In this document: positions 59,427 to 64,000 of the stretch, in pieces | Layout of the letters: each line of letters starts with the position of its first letter | Position numbering within the stretch: the stretch's first letter is position 1 | Origin: an uncultured Bacteroidia bacterium | Lineage (GTDB): Bacteria; Bacteroidota; Bacteroidia; Bacteroidales; UBA932 | Assembly: GCA_902768985.1 (NCBI GenBank) | Contig: CACXNA010000009.1 | Span: 1 to 64,000 of the forward strand | DNA length: 64,000 bases | Direction: 5' to 3' | Translations under genes and position numbers: made by a program | The notes under the pieces: model-generated | Databases searched by the model: none | Told to the model about the DNA's origin: nothing | Seen by the model: the letters and a program-made list of their open reading frames with translations, nothing else

Positions 59427-61211
59427 ATGTTGAAATCCTGCAGGCATATCCTCTTTTCCGGGTTGTTCGGCTTCCTGTTCCTGGTGATCTTCAAGACAGG
59501 ACTGCTGTATCACCTGGAGCAGTATTCGCTGTTCTGCCCGAAAGGGGACTGGTTGCGGGTTTTCTTTGAGCAGCCCGGGGGCCTGCTGGCCCTCGCCGGC
59601 GCGTTCCTGACGCAGTTCTGCCACTATCCCGTGCTGGGAGCGGCCGTCTTCGCGCTGCTGATGGGCCTGCTCACCTGGCTCACGGAGAAAGCCTTCGGGC
59701 TGGAGGGGAGGGCCGTCTGGCTCTCCACCCTTCCCGCACTGTTCCTGCTGCTGTTTGTCACGCGGCTGGACTATTCCATCTACCTGTTCCGGACCTACGG
59801 ACTCCTGTATTCGCAGCTGCTGGGCTTTTGCTTCACCGCGGCCCTGCTTCTGCTGTACCGGAAGTGTTTCCTGGGGAAGCGCGGCGGCCCGCTGTTCGTG
59901 GCGGCGGCCGTGCTGGCGGGCTATCCGCTGTTCGGCGCCTTCGCGCTGCTCGCCGCCGTCCTGATGGCGCTGCTGGCCCTTCGGGAAGGGAAGCGCGGCT
60001 TCGCGGAGCTGGCCGTGGCGCTCGTGGCGGTCGCGGCCGTGCCGTGGCTGTGCCGCGACCTGCCCGGGATTTTCCCGAGAATCCATCGGAAGTACGTGTA
60101 CTTCGCAGCGTTCCCGTATATGGAATTCCTGGACAATGTCATCTGCCTGGTCCCCCTGATCCTCGCTGCCGCCGCGACGGTCGCGCTCTGCTTCCTGCGG
60201 AAAGCCGGACGGATTGCGGTGCCGGCGATCCTGGGCGCCGCGCTCCTGGCCGTGGCCGGAGGCTCCTGCTGGGACCGGGGATTCCATACGGTCCTGGCCA
60301 TGGAACGGGCCGTCTCCGAACAGGACTGGGACAAAGTCCTGAAGCTGGCCCGGAAAGAACAGGATCCCAACCGCGCCCATGTCCTGTACCGCGACGTGGC
60401 CCTGTACCAGAAGGGCGCCCTGACGGAGCAGATGTTCCGCTATCCGGACGGGGACGCTCCGCTCCACACGCGGGCGCAGTTCCCCATCTCCTACGTTTGC
60501 GGCGTGCCCGTGCTATATTATTGCGGCATGATCAACCCCTGCGACCGCCTGGCCATGGAGTATTCCTCCACCTTCTGCAAGAATATCCATTACTATAAGT
60601 ACCAGGCGAAGACGGCCCTGGTCAGCGGCGAATACGAGCTGGCCCGGAAGTATCTGGACATGGTGGACGCCAACTGGTTCGAGGGAGCCTGGGTACGCAG
60701 ATACCGGGCGTTCCTGGACAATCCGGCCCTGATGGAGGACGATCCGGAGTTCAAGCGCCTGCGCCCCCTGATTCAAGACACCCCGACAGAATTCGAGGCC
60801 TCCGGCCCCTTGCAGGAGATGCTCTATGCATATTTCGCCAATCCCGAATATGTGAATGAATCCGTGTTTGAATGGCAGGTGGCGTTCTATCTTATCCAGA
60901 AGGACGCCGACAGGACGCTGGACTGCCTGTTCGGCCGTTTGGAACGGTTCCCGGAGGCGCCTATCGGCACGGCCCTGGCGGAAGGAGCGGCGCTCTTTGC
61001 CAGCGAGGCTGGCGATCTTGACCTAATGCGGGCGCTTACGGCAGTGCTCTCGGACAAGGCCTCCGTTCTCCGGCGTTTTTCCAAATTCGCTTCCGATGCC
61101 AACAAAGCCGGGGACCTGGAATCGAAGAAGACGCAGGAATGGTTTGCCGACCATTACAAAGGGTCTTATTGGTATTACTATATGTTTGTGGACATCAATC
61201 CGAACCGATGA
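59427..61211 (+). CDS. Polytopic membrane protein, probably DUF6057
   Basis: The first 280 of 594 residues make about eight membrane helices (FSGLFGFLFLVIFKTGLLYH, WLSTLPALFLLLFVTRLDYS). The C-terminal 310 residues are soluble, helical and TPR-like (ERAVSEQDWDKVLKLARKEQ, YYKYQAKTALVSGEYELARK). This layout agrees with Bacteroidales proteins annotated as DUF6057; I am moderately sure. Function is unknown. Its stop overlaps the start of the CXXCH-containing lipoprotein gene, so the two are likely to work together. Confidence 0.6.
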   Translation: MLKSCRHILFSGLFGFLFLVIFKTGLLYHLEQYSLFCPKGDWLRVFFEQPGGLLALAGAFLTQFCHYPVLGAAVFALLMGLLTWLTEKAFGLEGRAVWLSTLPALFLLLFVTRLDYSIYLFRTYGLLYSQLLGFCFTAALLLLYRKCFLGKRGGPLFVAAAVLAGYPLFGAFALLAAVLMALLALREGKRGFAELAVALVAVAAVPWLCRDLPGIFPRIHRKYVYFAAFPYMEFLDNVICLVPLILAAAATVALCFLRKAGRIAVPAILGAALLAVAGGSCWDRGFHTVLAMERAVSEQDWDKVLKLARKEQDPNRAHVLYRDVALYQKGALTEQMFRYPDGDAPLHTRAQFPISYVCGVPVLYYCGMINPCDRLAMEYSSTFCKNIHYYKYQAKTALVSGEYELARKYLDMVDANWFEGAWVRRYRAFLDNPALMEDDPEFKRLRPLIQDTPTEFEASGPLQEMLYAYFANPEYVNESVFEWQVAFYLIQKDADRTLDCLFGRLERFPEAPIGTALAEGAALFASEAGDLDLMRALTAVLSDKASVLRRFSKFASDANKAGDLESKKTQEWFADHYKGSYWYYYMFVDINPNR

Positions 61212-62692
61212 AACGATACGGACATTGGACGCTCTTGCTGGCTTTGCTGCTTGCCGCCTGCACCCCGGGTGGCTGGCAGGAGGCGTCGCCTTTGGCGGAA
61301 GCTCCTGCGCTTTACCCGGACTATACGGATATCGTCATCCCGAGCAACATCGCGCCGCTGAATTTCGACATCCTCAATCCGGCCGACGCCTGCGTGGCCG
61401 TCCTGTCCGGCCCGGACGAAACGCTCGTTCTCCGGGGCCCGGAAATCCGCATTCCGGAAAAGGCCTGGCGGCGAATGACCACCGGCGCCCGGGGCGATGC
61501 GATCCAGGGGACGGTGTATGTCCGGCGCGACGGGAAGTGGCTCCGTCTGCCGGATTTCCGCCTGGACGTATCCGTCGATGAGATAGACCCTTACGTAACC
61601 TACCGACTCATTGAGCCCGGCTACTCCAGCTACGGCAGCCTGGTCCTCCGCCAGCGGGACCTGACTTCCTTCCGCGAGCGGGACCTCTACAACAACCAGC
61701 TCATCAGCAGGCGGGTTGAGCAACAGTGCATCAACTGCCACTCCTTCCAGAATTACAACCCGGACACCTTCCAGTTCCACGCGCGGGAATTCGCGGGCGG
61801 CACGGTCGTCGTCACGGGCGAGCACGCCAAGAAGGTGGCCTTCAAGACCGGCGACCTCATCTCCAACGCCGTCTATCCCTCCTGGCATCCCACCGAGCCG
61901 CTGATCGCCTATTCGGTCAACAAGACCGCCCAGGGCTTCTTCCGCACCCACCGCCAGCGGATCGAAGTGTACGATTCGGCCTCGGACCTGATCCTGTATG
62001 ATGTGGAAAAGGACCAGGTGAGCTACATCGTGCACGACTCCCTCTCCTTCGAAACCTTCCCGTACTGGTCTGCGGACGGGAAAACGCTGTACTATGCGTC
62101 TTCCTACCTGCCGGACTGGGGCGCAGATACCTCCACCAACGCCTTCCTGAACACGGACCGCATCCGCTACAATATTTTCTCCGTGGATTTCGATTCCCGG
62201 ACGCGGGCGTTCGGGACGCCCCGGCTGGTCTTTGACGCCGTGGCCGACAGCCTCAGCGCCGTCACGCCGCGTCCTTCGCCCGACGGGCGTTTCCTGCTGA
62301 GCGGGGTGGGCGACTATGGCTCTTTCCACGTTTGGCACCAGTCGGGCGATATCTACATTACGGATCTGGCCACGGGGGAGACCCGGCCGATGGACGAGAT
62401 CAATACCGACCGGGCGGAGAGTTTCAAGGCCTGGAGTTCCAATTCCCGCTGGATCGTGTTCACTTCCCGCCGGGAAGACGGGTCCTACACCCGCCTGTAT
62501 TTCTCGTATGTGGATGAAAACGGGCGGGGAAGCAAACCGTTCCTGCTGCCACAGAAGGATCCGCAGCAGAACCGGCGCCTGTTCAAGTCTTACAACGTCC
62601 CGGAGTTTACCACCGGAGAAGTGGCCTGGAGCACCAAACAGCTGGAGGATGTCCTGCTCTCCGACCCCGTCCAGGTTGAACAGATACCCTAA
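61208..62692 (+). CDS. Beta-propeller (PD40/TolB-like) lipoprotein with a CXXCH motif
   Basis: ATG 61208 overlaps the previous stop (ATGA) and gives MKRYGHWTLLLALLLAAC with a lipobox (Cys about 18). The 494-residue protein has an N-terminal beta domain and the segment QQCINCHSFQNYN, in which Cys174, Cys177 and His178 make a c-type haem-binding CXXCH. A WD40-like propeller of PD40 repeats follows (YPSWHPTEPLIAYSV, FPYWSADGKTLYYASS, RPSPDGRFLLSGV). An exported propeller with one haem site could be a redox or sensing protein; function is not known. Confidence 0.7.
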   Translation: MKRYGHWTLLLALLLAACTPGGWQEASPLAEAPALYPDYTDIVIPSNIAPLNFDILNPADACVAVLSGPDETLVLRGPEIRIPEKAWRRMTTGARGDAIQGTVYVRRDGKWLRLPDFRLDVSVDEIDPYVTYRLIEPGYSSYGSLVLRQRDLTSFRERDLYNNQLISRRVEQQCINCHSFQNYNPDTFQFHAREFAGGTVVVTGEHAKKVAFKTGDLISNAVYPSWHPTEPLIAYSVNKTAQGFFRTHRQRIEVYDSASDLILYDVEKDQVSYIVHDSLSFETFPYWSADGKTLYYASSYLPDWGADTSTNAFLNTDRIRYNIFSVDFDSRTRAFGTPRLVFDAVADSLSAVTPRPSPDGRFLLSGVGDYGSFHVWHQSGDIYITDLATGETRPMDEINTDRAESFKAWSSNSRWIVFTSRREDGSYTRLYFSYVDENGRGSKPFLLPQKDPQQNRRLFKSYNVPEFTTGEVAWSTKQLEDVLLSDPVQVEQIP

Positions 62693-62707
62693 ATCAAAAA
62701 TAATGAT

Positions 62708-62715
62708 TATCTTTG
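62708..62715 (+). promoter_or_regulatory. -7 promoter box TATCTTTG
   Basis: Perfect consensus 21 bp upstream of the ATG at 62737. Confidence 0.6.
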
Positions 62716-62736
62716 CACGATTAAATACGAAACGCT

Positions 62737-63018
62737 ATGAATCTTAGAGACATCAAAAAGGACATTGAGTATGTGTTGAGCGCCTTCGTGGAGGATTGCT
62801 CCGTGGTCGCCTGCGTCAACCCCAAGGTTACCGACGCCAACTGCAGCGAGCTGATGGAAGAGGCCATCGACCTCTACAACGAGCTCCGTGACAAGGTGAA
62901 CGGCCCGATCGAGGGTTCCAAGAAGGCTTACTACAACGAGCTCCGCAAGGAAGTGCTTTCCAAGACGGACGCTCTCTACGAGAAGCTCAGCGCCGCCGTG
63001 AAGAACGCGGTCAAATGA
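62737..63018 (+). CDS. Small conserved helical protein of unknown function
   Basis: The 93-residue cytosolic protein has no signal peptide and is predicted to be helical throughout (MNLRDIKKDIEYVLSAFVED, LMEEAIDLYNELRDKV, YEKLSAAVKNAVK). It has two cysteines near the middle. Own promoter, and an ATGA overlap with the PBP4 gene downstream. I recognise no family with certainty; similar short helical proteins occur in Bacteroidales. Confidence 0.7.
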   Translation: MNLRDIKKDIEYVLSAFVEDCSVVACVNPKVTDANCSELMEEAIDLYNELRDKVNGPIEGSKKAYYNELRKEVLSKTDALYEKLSAAVKNAVK

Positions 63019-64000
63019 GAATCACCAAAACCCTGATATCAGTCGCGCTCCTGCTTCTGGCTTGGAGCGCGACTGCTGGTATTCCCCGGACCCAGGCACA
63101 GCAGACCATCGACGCGATCTGCGCGAAAGAGCCGCTCCGCTCCGCGCTCGTCGGCATCCTGGCCGTGCGCGCGGACGGCGACACGATCGTGGCCGTCAAC
63201 CACCGCCAGAAGCTCGTGCCCGCTTCCAACGTGAAGCTCCTGACCACGGGCATGGCGCTCCAGCTGCTGGGCGCCAATTTCCGCTTTGAGACGCGTTTGG
63301 GCTATACCGGCACCGTCGCGGACGGCACGCTCCACGGGGATGTCTACATCCTCGGCGGGGGCGACCCCACGACGGGTTCCCGCTCCGAGAGCACGGACGG
63401 GCTGGGCGTCACCTTCGGCGCCTGGGCGCAGCTGCTCTACGACGCCGGGATCCGCCGCATCGACGGGCGCATCCTCGGCGACCCCCGCTATTTCAACGAC
63501 CACACGCCGCAGAACCTGGGCTGGAGTTTCGACGACCTGGGCACCTACTACGGCGCCGGCCCGGCGGGTCTCAATTTCTTCGAAAACGCACAGAATTTCT
63601 ATATCACTCCCGGGGGCGCCGGCAACGCGGTCAACTACCGCGTCCAGTACCCTGAGACGCCCTGGATGCACTACGAGAACCACACCGTCACCGGTGCGGC
63701 CCGCTCGTCCAACACGCTCTACTACGTGAACTCCACGCTCGTCCCGGTGGGCGAGATCGCGGGTTCCTTCCCGGCCGATCGCCGGGGCTACACCCTGGAG
63801 TGCTCGAACGCCTACGGTGCCTTCACTTGCGCCTACTATTTCCACAACTTCCTCCGGACGGAGGGCGTTGAGGTGACCGGCGGCTGGGGCGACATCACCC
63901 AGCTGGGTGAGATCCGCACCTCGCTGGAGCTCGGCGCGGCGCGCACGAAGGCGCCCGCGACGGACAGCATCCGCATCGCGGGCAGCGCCTGGTCGGCGCC
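63015..64000 (+). CDS. dacB: D-alanyl-D-alanine carboxypeptidase/endopeptidase (PBP4, S13), truncated by the window
   Basis: The first 328 codons are present and remain open to the right edge. A signal peptide (MRITKTLISVALLLLAWSAT) leads into the S13 domain with SxxK at Ser71-Lys74 in VPASNVKLLTTG, GDVYILGGGDPT and LGWSFDDLGTYYGAGPAGLN. The SxN and KTG boxes must lie beyond the window or near its end. It trims D-Ala from, or cuts cross-links in, periplasmic peptidoglycan. The start overlaps the small helical gene. Confidence 0.88.
   Translation, partial: MRITKTLISVALLLLAWSATAGIPRTQAQQTIDAICAKEPLRSALVGILAVRADGDTIVAVNHRQKLVPASNVKLLTTGMALQLLGANFRFETRLGYTGTVADGTLHGDVYILGGGDPTTGSRSESTDGLGVTFGAWAQLLYDAGIRRIDGRILGDPRYFNDHTPQNLGWSFDDLGTYYGAGPAGLNFFENAQNFYITPGGAGNAVNYRVQYPETPWMHYENHTVTGAARSSNTLYYVNSTLVPVGEIAGSFPADRRGYTLECSNAYGAFTCAYYFHNFLRTEGVEVTGGWGDITQLGEIRTSLELGAARTKAPATDSIRIAGSAWSA

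Overview
The window reads as a gene-dense chromosomal segment of a Bacteroidales bacterium, probably an uncultured gut or rumen type with a moderately high GC content. The basis is a set of Bacteroidota hallmarks: promoters of the TAnnTTTG (-7) type, a SusC/SusD pair, a hybrid two-component system sensor, many lipoproteins and periplasmic or secreted glycoside hydrolases, and families such as DUF4252, DUF3823 and DUF6057. I see no tRNA, rRNA, CRISPR array, transposase or integrase.

Layout. (1) 1-3.5 kb: the start of a kinase-fold gene, a lipocalin-like lipoprotein, and two tandem paralogs of unknown function that share an upstream element; the second carries a 21-bp tandem repeat coding for heptapeptides. 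(2) 3.5-9.3 kb: a zinc metalloprotease/beta-propeller/outer-membrane barrel fusion, a PrsW-type membrane protease, a membrane-anchored AraC regulator and a cytidylate-kinase-like protein, closely spaced. (3) 9.4-28.6 kb: an arabinoxylan/arabinan-type enzyme cluster without SusC/SusD: GH3, an outer-membrane barrel protein, GH43, a DUF2207 membrane protein, a VKOR-thioredoxin disulfide enzyme next to a GH54 arabinofuranosidase, a CE6-GH51 fusion and a second GH54. (4) 28.8-53.8 kb: a fructan/fructoside utilisation locus with a tandem SGNH esterase, an HTCS sensor with a sugar-binding periplasmic domain, GH13, GH32, four further esterases, an MFS permease plus fructokinase, SusC, SusD, DUF3823, two ceramidase-like hydrolases and a sialate-O-acetylesterase-like protein. 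(5) 53.9-56.0 kb: a second copy of the MFS permease/fructokinase pair. (6) 56.0-64 kb: envelope genes: L,D-transpeptidase, a DUF4252/ECF-sigma/anti-sigma-like/DUF4252 operon, an NlpC/P60 peptidase, a DUF6057 membrane protein with a CXXCH-bearing propeller lipoprotein, a small helical protein and a truncated PBP4-type carboxypeptidase.

How the genes may work together. In region 4 the HTCS probably senses a released monosaccharide (fructose in the best-known homologous system). SusC/SusD/DUF3823 import oligosaccharides, GH32 and GH13 release hexoses, the MFS permease and fructokinase take up and phosphorylate fructose. The number of esterases suggests the natural substrate is acylated. In region 3 the GH54 enzymes keep the cysteine pattern of fungal AbfB, including an adjacent Cys-Cys pair, and a disulfide-forming enzyme is encoded 3 bp downstream of one of them.

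The most interesting leads are the esterase-rich fructoside locus, the GH54/VKOR pairing, a palindromic repeat lying in frame inside the VKOR gene, and the heptapeptide-repeat paralog pair. Functions are read from motifs by eye; no database search was possible.
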